DNA from: Pelosinus propionicus DSM 13327
GTDB lineage: Bacteria; Bacillota; Negativicutes; DSM-13327
Length of the DNA: 64,000 nucleotides
Reading direction: 5' to 3'
NCBI RefSeq assembly: GCF_900114615.1
Contig: NZ_FOTS01000024.1
Coordinates: forward strand, 1-64,000
Positions 8,616 through 17,232 of the stretch are shown piece by piece (the stretch's first letter is position 1; each line of letters starts with the position of its first letter). The position numbers and the translations under genes were made by a program. The notes beneath the pieces were generated by a model. That model saw nothing but the letters and a program-made list of their open reading frames with translations. It had not been told where the DNA came from and ran no database searches.

Positions 8616-11600
8616 TCAAGCAACCAATGTCGCAAAAACTTTTCCTAACCAATTTAGTAATTTCTCATTGCTAATTTGTACAGTCTTAAGCCGAATACCT
8701 TCAGGGTAAATCATAACACGGGCAGGAAATGCCTCTTTCAAAGCCATGATCTGTTCAGGTTTAACATTTGGTTTATCAATGAATGTAACTTCTACATAAT
8801 TAGGGTGTTGGATTACAGAACGAATACCAATGGTCCTGGATAGATTTTTAATCTTCACTACATCGAGCAAATTTAATACACAATTAGGCGGTTCCCCAAA
8901 ACGATCAATTAATTCATCCACAAGATCAGAAATATGTTTTTCATTTCTGCAGGCAGCAATCCGCTGGTATATTTCAATTTTATGCATAGCATCACTAATA
9001 TAGTCGCCACTTATATAGGCATCTATATTAAATTCCAGCACAGGTTCAACAGGTACTTCTAAGGTTTGCCCTGTCTTTAACTGCTGTACGGCTTCATCCA
9101 GTAAACGACAATACATTTCAAAACCTACGCTAACAATATGTCCATGCTGCTGAGCTCCTAACAAATTACCGGCTCCCCTGATTTCTAAATCACGCATGGC
9201 AATTTTAAAACCGGCTCCTAATTCTGCAAACTCTTTTATTGCCTGCAGCCGCTTTTCCGCAACCTCTGTCAATACTTTATCCTGGCGATAGGTAAAATAA
9301 GCAAAAGCCATACGATGAGAACGTCCTACCCGCCCTCGCATTTGGTATAACTGAGACAAACCAAAATGATCGGCATCATATACAATAATCGTATTTGCAT
9401 TTGGCACATCAAGACCGTTTTCAATGATACTTGTACATAATAATACATCATCAGTACCTTCATAGAAATCAAGCATAGCTTGTTCTAACATTTCTTCCGG
9501 CATTTGTCCATGAGCTACACGAATTTTAGCATCGGGCAGCATGTCTGCTAAGCGGCGATGCATTTTATCAATACTCTGTACTCGATTATAGACAAAATAA
9601 ACCTGCCCTCCTCGCTTTAATTCCCGCTTAATGGCATCACGCATCACTTCTTCATTGTATTCGACGACATAGCTTTGGACAGGAAATCGTTCCTCTGGAG
9701 GAGTTTCAATGATACTCATATCTCTTGCACCAACTAGTGACATATGCAAAGTGCGAGGAATGGGAGTTGCACTTAATGTCAATACATCAATCCCCGCACT
9801 CCATTTCTTCAATTTTTCTTTTTGCTTAACGCCAAAGCGCTGTTCTTCATCTACAATGAGCAATCCAATATTTTTAAATATAACATCCGATTGCAATATA
9901 CGGTGAGTTCCAATTAATACATCTACCTGCCCACTGGCTAATGCTTCAACAGTCGCTCGCTGCTCTCTTGCACTCCTAAAGCGGCTAATTACATCTACTA
10001 CTGGACCAAAGCCAGCAAATCGGGCACTAATCGTCTGATAATGCTGCTGCGCTAACACCGTTGTTGGTACGAGTATCGCAACTTGTTTACCGCCCATGAC
10101 AGCCTTATAAGCAGCTCGAATGGCTACCTCTGTTTTGCCAAACCCCACATCACCGCATAACAAGCGATCCATAGGCTGGATTTTTTCCATATCACTTTTA
10201 ATTTCAATAATAGCACTAAGCTGATCGGGTGTTTCCTCATAAGGAAAAGCGTCCTCAAACTCTTTTTGCCATGGCGTATCAGGATCAAAGGCAAAACCGG
10301 ATGCAACCTTTCTTTGTGCGTAAATCTCCAGTAGCTCCTTCGCCATGTCTGCGACTGCTTTTTCTGCTTTTCCCTTTGCTTTTAGCCAATCGCTGCCGCC
10401 CATTTTATTTAAGCGAGGTGCATCACCTTCAGAACCAATATACTTTTGCAATAAATGTACCTGATCCGTAGGAACATAGAGTTTATCTTCCCCAGCATAG
10501 CGAATATGCAGATAATCCTTATGCACATTGCCTACAATTAGAGTTTCTACCCCTACATATTTACCAATTCCATGATTGACATGTACTACATAATCACCAA
10601 TTTTGATATCACGAAAATAGGCAATTTGCTGACCTTTCCCTACTCTGGGACGAGGTTTTTTCTTCTGGCGCCCCATAATATCTTTTTCTGCAATTACCAG
10701 CAGATGTGCTTGTGGTAACTCAAAACCCGCTGAGAGTAATCCGACTGTTATTAATACAGTCCCTTCAGTCAAAGTATGGATGACATCAGAAAAAACGGCA
10801 GGAATACCTTCCTCCGTCAAGGTATGCTGCAGCGATACAGCCTTTTCTTGATTGGACATAAAGATGATCGGATAGGACTTATGCTCCTGGCAGTTTTTCA
10901 ATTCTGCAATCAGCATATCCATTTGACGATGAAACGGTACAATCCCTTTCGCTGTAATACTAATAATTTCATCAGGCTGGGTATGAGGAATCTTTTGCAA
11001 CATTAATGAAAGGTATAGCACATTGTAACGTACTGCTGCTGCCACGATATCGGACCAGGTAAATGTGCTTTTCTTAATCTCTGGATTTTCCTTTACCAAT
11101 TTACCCATCTGTTCACGAATACGAGCAGTTTCATCAAATACAATGGTTGAAACCGCTGGTAAATACGATAAAAATACTGTTGGAGTCCCACTTTTTTCAA
11201 TCTCAGATAACGGAAGTATATCCACTTGCTCTAAGCCGTGCATAGATCGCTGTGAGGCAAGATCAAACTCCCGCAGGGAATCTACCTCATCACCAAATAG
11301 CTCTAAACGAATGGGTGCTTTACTGCTGATAGGAAAAATATCAACAATACCGCCTCTTGCACTAAACTGCCCTAGTCCCTCTACCTGATCCACCCTTTCG
11401 TAGCCAAAACGTACTAACGACTCTAACAAGTCTTCACGTATCATTTCTGATCCGTTACTTATTGTAATTCGATTATTTTCAAAGTGTTCGCGGGGTACTA
11501 CTCTCTGCATTGCTGCCTCAGGGGTAGCTAAAACGATTATATTTTCTCCTCGTATCAAGCGCCCTAAGACATCCATGCGCCGTGCTGCCAATTCAACACC

Positions 11601-11885
11601 CTTTGCAACTGCTGTAAATGTAATAATATCTAAAGCTGGCAGTTCCAGAACAAGGGTACCGGGGAGTAGTGTGGCAAAATCTGCGCGCAGCTGTTCTACC
11701 GATTCATGATTTCCAGTAACGATCACAGTAGGCCTAGGAGCAGATTGATATGCCGCCGCTAATAAAGCGCTTTTTTGCACACCTATTACACCATAAATTT
11801 GGCTTTGACTGACAGTCAATTGTGAAACGGCGATCACCCGCTTCATCCCAGGATCTTGTTTCATAATTTCAAATAATTTGTTCAT
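8616..11885 (-). CDS. mfd: Transcription-repair coupling factor Mfd
   Basis: The ATPase that removes RNA polymerase stalled at DNA lesions and recruits UvrA. Visible parts are an N-terminal UvrB-like region, a CarD-like RNA-polymerase-interacting domain (GDYVVHVNHGIGKYVG), a RecG-like helicase core with Walker A GDVGFGKTE near residue 610 and DEEQ box DEEQRFGVKQKE, SAT motif LSATPIPRT, and a C-terminal TRCF domain. The ATG at 11885 follows GGAAGAGGTG and gives 1089 residues; the frame extends upstream without homology. mfd next to fin and spoVT is the standard Firmicute order. Confidence 0.96.
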   Translation of the reverse strand: MNKLFEIMKQDPGMKRVIAVSQLTVSQSQIYGVIGVQKSALLAAAYQSAPRPTVIVTGNHESVEQLRADFATLLPGTLVLELPALDIITFTAVAKGVELAARRMDVLGRLIRGENIIVLATPEAAMQRVVPREHFENNRITISNGSEMIREDLLESLVRFGYERVDQVEGLGQFSARGGIVDIFPISSKAPIRLELFGDEVDSLREFDLASQRSMHGLEQVDILPLSEIEKSGTPTVFLSYLPAVSTIVFDETARIREQMGKLVKENPEIKKSTFTWSDIVAAAVRYNVLYLSLMLQKIPHTQPDEIISITAKGIVPFHRQMDMLIAELKNCQEHKSYPIIFMSNQEKAVSLQHTLTEEGIPAVFSDVIHTLTEGTVLITVGLLSAGFELPQAHLLVIAEKDIMGRQKKKPRPRVGKGQQIAYFRDIKIGDYVVHVNHGIGKYVGVETLIVGNVHKDYLHIRYAGEDKLYVPTDQVHLLQKYIGSEGDAPRLNKMGGSDWLKAKGKAEKAVADMAKELLEIYAQRKVASGFAFDPDTPWQKEFEDAFPYEETPDQLSAIIEIKSDMEKIQPMDRLLCGDVGFGKTEVAIRAAYKAVMGGKQVAILVPTTVLAQQHYQTISARFAGFGPVVDVISRFRSAREQRATVEALASGQVDVLIGTHRILQSDVIFKNIGLLIVDEEQRFGVKQKEKLKKWSAGIDVLTLSATPIPRTLHMSLVGARDMSIIETPPEERFPVQSYVVEYNEEVMRDAIKRELKRGGQVYFVYNRVQSIDKMHRRLADMLPDAKIRVAHGQMPEEMLEQAMLDFYEGTDDVLLCTSIIENGLDVPNANTIIVYDADHFGLSQLYQMRGRVGRSHRMAFAYFTYRQDKVLTEVAEKRLQAIKEFAELGAGFKIAMRDLEIRGAGNLLGAQQHGHIVSVGFEMYCRLLDEAVQQLKTGQTLEVPVEPVLEFNIDAYISGDYISDAMHKIEIYQRIAACRNEKHISDLVDELIDRFGEPPNCVLNLLDVVKIKNLSRTIGIRSVIQHPNYVEVTFIDKPNVKPEQIMALKEAFPARVMIYPEGIRLKTVQISNEKLLNWLGKVFATLVA

Positions 11886-11965
11886 AGCACCTCTTCCTAT
11901 TATAAGAAAGCATTTCACGCTGTACAATTGCATGCATAGAAAACCTTTTAGACCTAAAGCGAAAA

Positions 11966-11998
11966 GGTAAAAAGGGGCTTTAGCTGTTGCTAAAGCCC
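11966..11998 (-). terminator. Terminator after fin
   Basis: GGGCTTTAGC pairs exactly with GCTAAAGCCC (11975-11984, 11989-11998), followed on the minus strand by CCTTTTT. Confidence 0.85.
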
Positions 11999-12047
11999 TG
12001 CATCATTACTTCATTATACTTCAAACCTTATTGATTTAATCCATTTT

Positions 12048-12284
12048 TTAATGTAGAAAATTAATTTGTTGATCGGATTTTTTTTCATGAAATCCTAAGG
12101 CCTCTATGCACTTATCGCATAAGGAATGAACATGCATGGTATTTTCCTTCACATTAACTTTTATTATATCTTGACGCTCTTCAGCCGTCAAGCAATCAAA
12201 TCCAAACTTAACTTCATCAACTTGATCTACTTCAATCACATCAATTGCAGCTCCACAATGAGCACAATTATAAAATATTTTCAT
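12048..12284 (-). CDS. fin: Anti-sigma-F factor Fin family protein
   Basis: A 78-residue zinc-ribbon-like protein with two CxxC pairs (CAHC near residue 8, CDKC near 57) and the family-typical stretch FGFDCLTAEERQDII. In Bacillus, Fin (YabK) inhibits sigma-F and helps the switch from sigma-F to sigma-G in the forespore. Its position immediately upstream of mfd is the same as in Bacillus, which strengthens the call. The ATG follows AAAGGAGGAAG. A terminator separates it from mfd. Confidence 0.88.
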   Translation of the reverse strand: MKIFYNCAHCGAAIDVIEVDQVDEVKFGFDCLTAEERQDIIKVNVKENTMHVHSLCDKCIEALGFHEKKSDQQINFLH

Positions 12285-12341
12285 TAAAAAGCTTCCTCCT
12301 TTTCGATTATAATTCCTACATTAAGAAGAGGTGGCATTTCA

Positions 12342-12731
12342 TCATGACGACGAAAAACGGATTAAGGTAACATTCCACACTACATGTACACAACTTGCCA
12401 TGAATATGGCAACCCAAATACTGCTGCTTATATATAGTCCAAAAAGAGTTAAACACCCAAATAGGGTATGACCGCCAATACTGGCTAATGCGGCCCATTT
12501 GCCTCTTTGTCCATCGGCCGCATTATACCAGTCATAACCAGCTTCTAACATCCCAAATACCACGTGAGTCACTAAAATATCGGCAGCCAGATAATAGGAA
12601 CAAAGGCTCTTCGTTACTTCTTCTACTACTGGGCTATAGCTAATTACTGCCTTTATCCCCACATATTTCAACAATAACTTATTTAATAAAAAGCTCAGTG
12701 CTGCCATCAGACAACCAATTACATAAGCCAT
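12342..12731 (-). CDS. PrsW-like intramembrane protease family protein (short)
   Basis: A small membrane protein with about four hydrophobic helices. It carries a PrsW-like pattern: VVEEVTK, then GMLEAGYDW, IGGHTLFG and a late HVVWN. Glu and His residues of this kind form the metal site of PrsW glutamic-type proteases, which release membrane-bound anti-sigma factors. I chose the ATG at 12731 (129 residues) because GAGGT precedes it. An upstream GTG at 12848 would add 39 residues but has no clear ribosome-binding site. It lies 57 bases before fin in the same direction. The family call is tentative because the protein is shorter than typical PrsW. Confidence 0.5.
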   Translation of the reverse strand: MAYVIGCLMAALSFLLNKLLLKYVGIKAVISYSPVVEEVTKSLCSYYLAADILVTHVVFGMLEAGYDWYNAADGQRGKWAALASIGGHTLFGCLTLFGLYISSSIWVAIFMASCVHVVWNVTLIRFSSS

Positions 12732-12896
12732 CTTTACCTCGTTAGGTACAAACGTAATGAGCCTATTATTTCCATGATAAAACGAATTTATACAAATTAA
12801 AAGTTTTGAACCGTGAGATACAAAGAATATAGAGAGTCCCTTCTCCACTGTATCGTGTTAAGGTTTTCCTTAAAGACTCTTCTATGATAAAAAAAT

Positions 12897-12929
12897 AGGC
12901 GGATAAAAATGCAACATTTTTATCCGCCT
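12897..12929 (-). terminator. Terminator after the HAD phosphatase gene
   Basis: A perfect 15-bp stem (AGGCGGATAAAAATG) with a three-base loop lies just past the stop, and is followed on the minus strand by A/T-rich sequence. Confidence 0.8.
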
Positions 12930-12969
12930 GCCTATTTAACTACTATTACAAGACAAGAACACTCAATTT

Positions 12970-13674
12970 CTAGCTGTTCTTTCGCAGCCAATCCATTGCT
13001 TCTTCTGCCCGGAATCCAATAATTCCCTGCTTAAATAACACATCTGCCATAAGAAAGCTGTCATTAAAAGGTTCCTCCATCATGTAAGGTAATGCCATAC
13101 AATACATAGAAGCACTTTTCGCTGCCTCCACCCCATGTACTGAATCCTCCATCACCAAACAACTTTCAAAGGGTACGCCCAGTCGCTTGGCAGCTTCCCA
13201 AAATACATCCGGCGCAGGTTTTCCTTTTACCACTTCATCTGCCGATAGAATTACATCAAAATATTCTGTCAGATTCGTAATGGTTAAAATTATGTCAATG
13301 ATTTCTGGAGATGAACCGGAAGCAATGGCTAAAGGATAGTTATTTTCTTTTAGAAATTGTAAAAACCGATACATCTCAGGAAAAACAATCGTATTTTCTT
13401 TGGCAATATCAAGGTAATATTTATTTTTTTTAGCTACTAAAACATCAATCGACTCCTTGAGCCCATACATCCCTTTGATATCTTCCATCATTTCTCGTGT
13501 TCCAATACCAACATATTTCTTCTTGATTTCCTCGCTTAATGCTTGTATCCCATATTCCTCCAATAATACATCATCAGCTTTGGAGTAATTAGGCTCACTG
13601 TCCACTAATGTGCCATCTAAATCAAAAATAACCGCTTTCACCTTATGTCTTAAACCTTCATTATTTTTCTCCAT
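12970..13674 (-). CDS. HAD-superfamily phosphatase, beta-phosphoglucomutase-like
   Basis: A 234-residue HAD hydrolase with motif I FDLDGTLVDSE (near residue 17), motif II ASGSS (near 118), motif III Lys in KGKPAPDVF and motif IV VMEDSVHGVEAA. The family covers beta-phosphoglucomutase and small sugar-phosphate phosphatases; the substrate cannot be told from sequence. It stands alone between two terminators, so it is probably monocistronic. Confidence 0.85.
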   Translation of the reverse strand: MEKNNEGLRHKVKAVIFDLDGTLVDSEPNYSKADDVLLEEYGIQALSEEIKKKYVGIGTREMMEDIKGMYGLKESIDVLVAKKNKYYLDIAKENTIVFPEMYRFLQFLKENNYPLAIASGSSPEIIDIILTITNLTEYFDVILSADEVVKGKPAPDVFWEAAKRLGVPFESCLVMEDSVHGVEAAKSASMYCMALPYMMEEPFNDSFLMADVLFKQGIIGFRAEEAMDWLRKNS

Positions 13675-13816
13675 CTTGTCACTCCTCTCTGCTATAGAAA
13701 GTATTCGTACTAATCGTATCTTTTCCTCTAAGCAAAAATACTACGCTTTTTCTTTTACTATCGCAAAAACGTAAGATGGTGAAAACAAACAACTCTTGCA
13801 TCCTATCTCAATTAAT

Positions 13817-13843
13817 AAAAGCAGGTAATCTACACCTGCTTTT
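13817..13843 (-). terminator. Terminator after the MshEN/CheX gene
   Basis: AAAAGCAGGT and ACCTGCTTTT form a ten-pair stem about 20 bases past the stop, with T-rich flanks on both sides. Confidence 0.85.
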
Positions 13844-13863
13844 TCACTATAATTCTTTTAAGA

Positions 13864-14730
13864 TTACGCTCCAGCCATCACCAAATTGATTCTGCCAAAG
13901 TCTGTATCAATCGCCACAGCATAATTCGATTTCCCTCTAAAAGCAGCTCCTTTTGTAACTCGTTGAGGATGTAAATCTAGATCAAGTCCCATATTGGAAA
14001 GATTAATGCAAAAAAGACCATTGGTAACATTTAAAAATTCTCCTGCACTATCAACGGCCAGCTCATCCAATTCACAAATTTTCTCCCCACTATACCGGCA
14101 CGCCACTTCCAGCAATACGCTATCTTCAGCAGTGAAACTGCTATGTAAAGTGATGTCTCCCGTCATGCTTTGCGAAACAAACCATTGATTCGAATCATGT
14201 TCATAAGTAATTGCTGCCAGCAGAGGACTGGTATCTAAAAAACGAACCATAGCGCGAAGAAAAAGTGATATGTAATCATAATACAATTCTACATTCTTGT
14301 CATCTTGGGGGATTTTCAACTGCGTCCGAATCTGTTCTTTAATACAGGCTGCATCAGACTGCTGGTCTAAACTGCCTTCTAACTTGTACTCTTCTAGGGC
14401 ATTCTCCAACTGCCTTAACGTCATGTAGCCTTTATCAACCAATGTCTGACCAAAGTTGAGGTGATCATTGTCTTGAGTGTCTAGCAGAGTGATCAGTTGA
14501 TCTTCTGACAAATAACCTTCATCTAAGGCTATCTCACCAAATCTTTTATCAATCCGCTGCTGCAGACTATGAATTTCCTCAACTTGCTCAGCAGTTAGAA
14601 ATCCTTGATTAATGGCTAATACTCCTAATTTCACTTGCACTGCACGTCTACTTTCAAGAGCTTCCTGCACTTGACTTGGTGTTAACAATCCTTGATTTAA
14701 TATATATTGAGCAAAAAATTGACTAAACAT
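13864..14730 (-). CDS. Four MshEN-like repeats fused to a CheX-like phosphatase domain
   Basis: Residues 1-115 hold four tandem copies of a short helical motif, each with a pattern like LGxxLxxxGxLTxxQLxxxL (around residues 5, 34, 64 and 92). This resembles the MshEN/GspE N-terminal repeats known to bind c-di-GMP. Residues 130-288 look like a CheX/CheC-type domain with the active ExxN pattern in SAGEFLNVTNG; such domains dephosphorylate CheY. The ATG directly abuts the stop of the upstream CheY-like gene, so the two are translationally coupled. c-di-GMP binding is inferred, supported by the HD-GYP gene just upstream. Confidence 0.7.
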   Translation of the reverse strand: MFSQFFAQYILNQGLLTPSQVQEALESRRAVQVKLGVLAINQGFLTAEQVEEIHSLQQRIDKRFGEIALDEGYLSEDQLITLLDTQDNDHLNFGQTLVDKGYMTLRQLENALEEYKLEGSLDQQSDAACIKEQIRTQLKIPQDDKNVELYYDYISLFLRAMVRFLDTSPLLAAITYEHDSNQWFVSQSMTGDITLHSSFTAEDSVLLEVACRYSGEKICELDELAVDSAGEFLNVTNGLFCINLSNMGLDLDLHPQRVTKGAAFRGKSNYAVAIDTDFGRINLVMAGA

Positions 14731-15105
14731 TTAATTCTCCTTTCGAATCATGTCATTTACCGCTTTCACGATTTGGCTACTATTGTATGGTTTCTGAATA
14801 AAATCAATTGCACCTAATTTAAGAGCCTCTAGTAAATTGGCAGCAGTACCTGTCGAGGAAAGCATAATGACCCTCGCTTCTTGATCTATTTCTTTAATCT
14901 TTTTCAATGCATCAATACCATTGGCTTTTGGCATGACAATATCCATAAAGACTCCGTCAGGGCGAAATTGGTTATACAGTTCAATTACTTCTTCTCCATC
15001 CTTGGCTTCCACTACTTGACAACTAAGTTTTTCTAACTCTTCGCGTAGTTTTTTTCGTAACAATAAAGAATCGTCACTAATTAAAATCTTTAATGGTTTC
15101 TGCAA
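14731..15105 (-). CDS. CheY-like single-domain response regulator
   Basis: A stand-alone receiver domain of 124 residues: SDDS acidic pair, phospho-acceptor Asp in GVFMDIVMPKANG, Ser/Thr in MLSSTG and Lys in IQKPYN. There is no output domain, so it probably acts by protein contact, with the CheX-like partner as phosphatase. The start is TTG at 15105, six bases after AAGGAGAGG. An in-frame ATG further upstream gives an unrelated N-terminal extension. Confidence 0.88.
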   Translation of the reverse strand: MQKPLKILISDDSLLLRKKLREELEKLSCQVVEAKDGEEVIELYNQFRPDGVFMDIVMPKANGIDALKKIKEIDQEARVIMLSSTGTAANLLEALKLGAIDFIQKPYNSSQIVKAVNDMIRKEN

Positions 15106-15243
15106 AAAGATCCTCTCCTTAAAAAAGCTCTGACGTGTACTAAAAAAATTAAACCTTTTAACCGCGAAACACAAAGGACATAAGATTTTGTATCAACAGT
15201 ATCTTTATAAAACATACCTTTGTGTTTCGGCACTACAGGATTT

Positions 15244-16230
15244 TTACATTGCTAGCTCATGTAACATTGGCATTCTATTTATCCCATCAAGTTTTAACAC
15301 AGACTCGCTTAAACAAGCCAAAACATGAGTATCCAATTGTCCTTCCATCTGGAATTTCATAATTTGAATTGCTTCTTTTGGTGAAACACCTCTTCGGTAA
15401 TAGCGATTGCTAATGAGAGTATCATATACATCAGCTACTGCAACAATTCTGGCCAGCGTACTAACCTCTGTACCACTGATTCCATAAGGATGCCCTGACC
15501 CATCCATTCTTTCATGATGCTGAAGAACAGCATCTAAGACTACATTTGGTATAATACCAGTCTGTGCTAGCAGCTGGCAGCCGTAGTGCACATGGAATTT
15601 TGCAATATTGAATTCTTCTAAGTTGAGTTTATTCGGCTTACTTAACATTTCAAATGTAATTCGGGTTTTCCCAATATCATGCAATAAACCAGCTAAGGTA
15701 AGATTCCATACCTCATTATCTTCATACCCAAGCCAGCGTCCAAGATAACCAGAAAGAAAAGCAACATCTAATGCGTGCCTGTACAGATAATTTTCAGTAA
15801 CTCTATCCGTATGCAGTTGTGTAAAAGAATCCCCTCGAGACAGCCTTGGATAAATTCTCATATTAACCAAACTAATAATTGGATCTAAAGGTATTCTCCC
15901 CTGATATTTGGCACGTAAAAAGATTCCTTTCAACTCTGTTTCTATTTCAGAATGCATCTGAGCGGCACTTTGCAAATGGGTTTCCATTGATGCACTATCA
16001 GTTAAGGATACTCCAATATCAGAAATCACTTTTTCAATCTCAGCAAGATTAATTTCAATCGCAGTTTCTTCAATGACATCAATACCTTTCATATTCCACT
16101 CTTTTAAGCACGACAGTAAATACTCATTTATCACTGTCCCTTGGCCAAGAATCATATTGCCATTTGGACTTACCAGTACTTGATTAAGAGTCATTCCAAA
16201 CTTGATTTCTGAAAGCTGTAGATAACTCAA
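15244..16230 (-). CDS. HD-GYP domain protein, putative c-di-GMP phosphodiesterase
   Basis: The C-terminal 190 residues form an HD-GYP domain with LLHDIGK, a VHYG His and HHERMDGSGHPYG. The canonical GYP triplet reads GHP here, but the surrounding catalytic residues are kept. The N-terminal 130 residues have no recognisable sensor and no transmembrane helix. HD-GYP enzymes hydrolyse c-di-GMP. The gene sits just upstream of the CheY/MshEN-CheX pair with a 138-base gap, so it may be a separate transcript. SD is AGGAGGAGAATT. Confidence 0.82.
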   Translation of the reverse strand: MSYLQLSEIKFGMTLNQVLVSPNGNMILGQGTVINEYLLSCLKEWNMKGIDVIEETAIEINLAEIEKVISDIGVSLTDSASMETHLQSAAQMHSEIETELKGIFLRAKYQGRIPLDPIISLVNMRIYPRLSRGDSFTQLHTDRVTENYLYRHALDVAFLSGYLGRWLGYEDNEVWNLTLAGLLHDIGKTRITFEMLSKPNKLNLEEFNIAKFHVHYGCQLLAQTGIIPNVVLDAVLQHHERMDGSGHPYGISGTEVSTLARIVAVADVYDTLISNRYYRRGVSPKEAIQIMKFQMEGQLDTHVLACLSESVLKLDGINRMPMLHELAM

Positions 16231-16409
16231 AGAATTCTCCTCCTAATACAAATGTATTTATGACTGACAGGATTCACTTATACAGTTCAAACTATAATGA
16301 TTCTATATCGTATTTAAAAGATAACACAAAAAATAACGTTAACTATTACTTTCAAGTTAAGATTTTATTAATTTTGTCAGCAAAACGTTGTAATCTTTCT
16401 ACGTACAAA

Positions 16410-16433
16410 AGAACCCGCATAATTGCGGGTTCT
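16410..16433 (-). terminator. Terminator of the FHA gene
   Basis: AGAACCCGCA pairs exactly with TGCGGGTTCT around a four-base loop, followed on the minus strand by TTTTG. It overlaps the stop codon. Confidence 0.8.
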
Positions 16434-17112
16434 ACAAATTCATCACATATCCACGAGCTCGCATTGCCTTTAACATGTCAGCCCGCTTTCCCATTTTTTT
16501 TCGTACACGGTAAATTAAGACATTGATTTCATCGACTCCTGCATCTGGAAGTGTACTTTCACCAAGGATTCTTTCCGGCCATACTGCCGCCCTAATTGCA
16601 TCATAGGTCACTACTGTATTGGCATGATCATATAGCAGTTTAAAGAAGCGCCATTCTTTTTCCGTCAAGTTAACCAATTGCCCATCGATATGGCATTCCA
16701 ACTTAGCGCAGTCCACAGCAATTATAGCGTCTTTTTTCAAAGAAATGAATTGCGTTTGACTTAAATCCATTGTTTCTTCATTCTTAGATGCGCTGACAAT
16801 TCGGATTACTGCAATCCCCATCGACAAGCTGACAGTATCTCCTCTATTAAGAATATACTTTTCATGAGGAGTGATTGCTTTTCCATTTATCATTGTGCCA
16901 TGCTTACTGCCTAAATCATACAGTATTATATCTTCTTCATTCTGCAAAATATAGCAATGCTTACGAGATATCAATTGATTGGAAAAGCTCACATCGGCCT
17001 GGCTATCAAGACTGGAACGTCCAAGATACAATTTGCCGTTAGGAAGTTCGATGCGACTGCCCGCTTCGTAAGGTTCTCCTCTTTCCACTACAAGACAAGC
17101 ATGCAATTGCAA
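16432..17112 (-). CDS. FHA domain-winged-helix regulator
   Basis: Residues 20-100 are a forkhead-associated domain (YLGRSS, SRKHCYI, DLGSKHGTMING), which binds phosphothreonine peptides. Residues 140-225 are an OmpR-type winged helix (LTEKEWRFFKLLYDH, then EINVLIYRVRKKM). This joins phosphopeptide recognition to DNA binding without a receiver domain. A TTG at 17112, five bases after AAGGGG, fits better than the GTG at 17118. No Ser/Thr kinase gene is nearby, so its activating signal is unknown. Confidence 0.78.
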   Translation of the reverse strand: MQLHACLVVERGEPYEAGSRIELPNGKLYLGRSSLDSQADVSFSNQLISRKHCYILQNEEDIILYDLGSKHGTMINGKAITPHEKYILNRGDTVSLSMGIAVIRIVSASKNEETMDLSQTQFISLKKDAIIAVDCAKLECHIDGQLVNLTEKEWRFFKLLYDHANTVVTYDAIRAAVWPERILGESTLPDAGVDEINVLIYRVRKKMGKRADMLKAMRARGYVMNL

Positions 17113-17232
17113 AACCACCCCTTCATAGTCACAGTCCTTTTATTTTACTATACTCTTTTACTCCCTCTCTTTCAATACTAAAAGGTTACCTGACTACGTA
17201 CTGCATTTTACCGGTTCAGCAACTACCAATTG

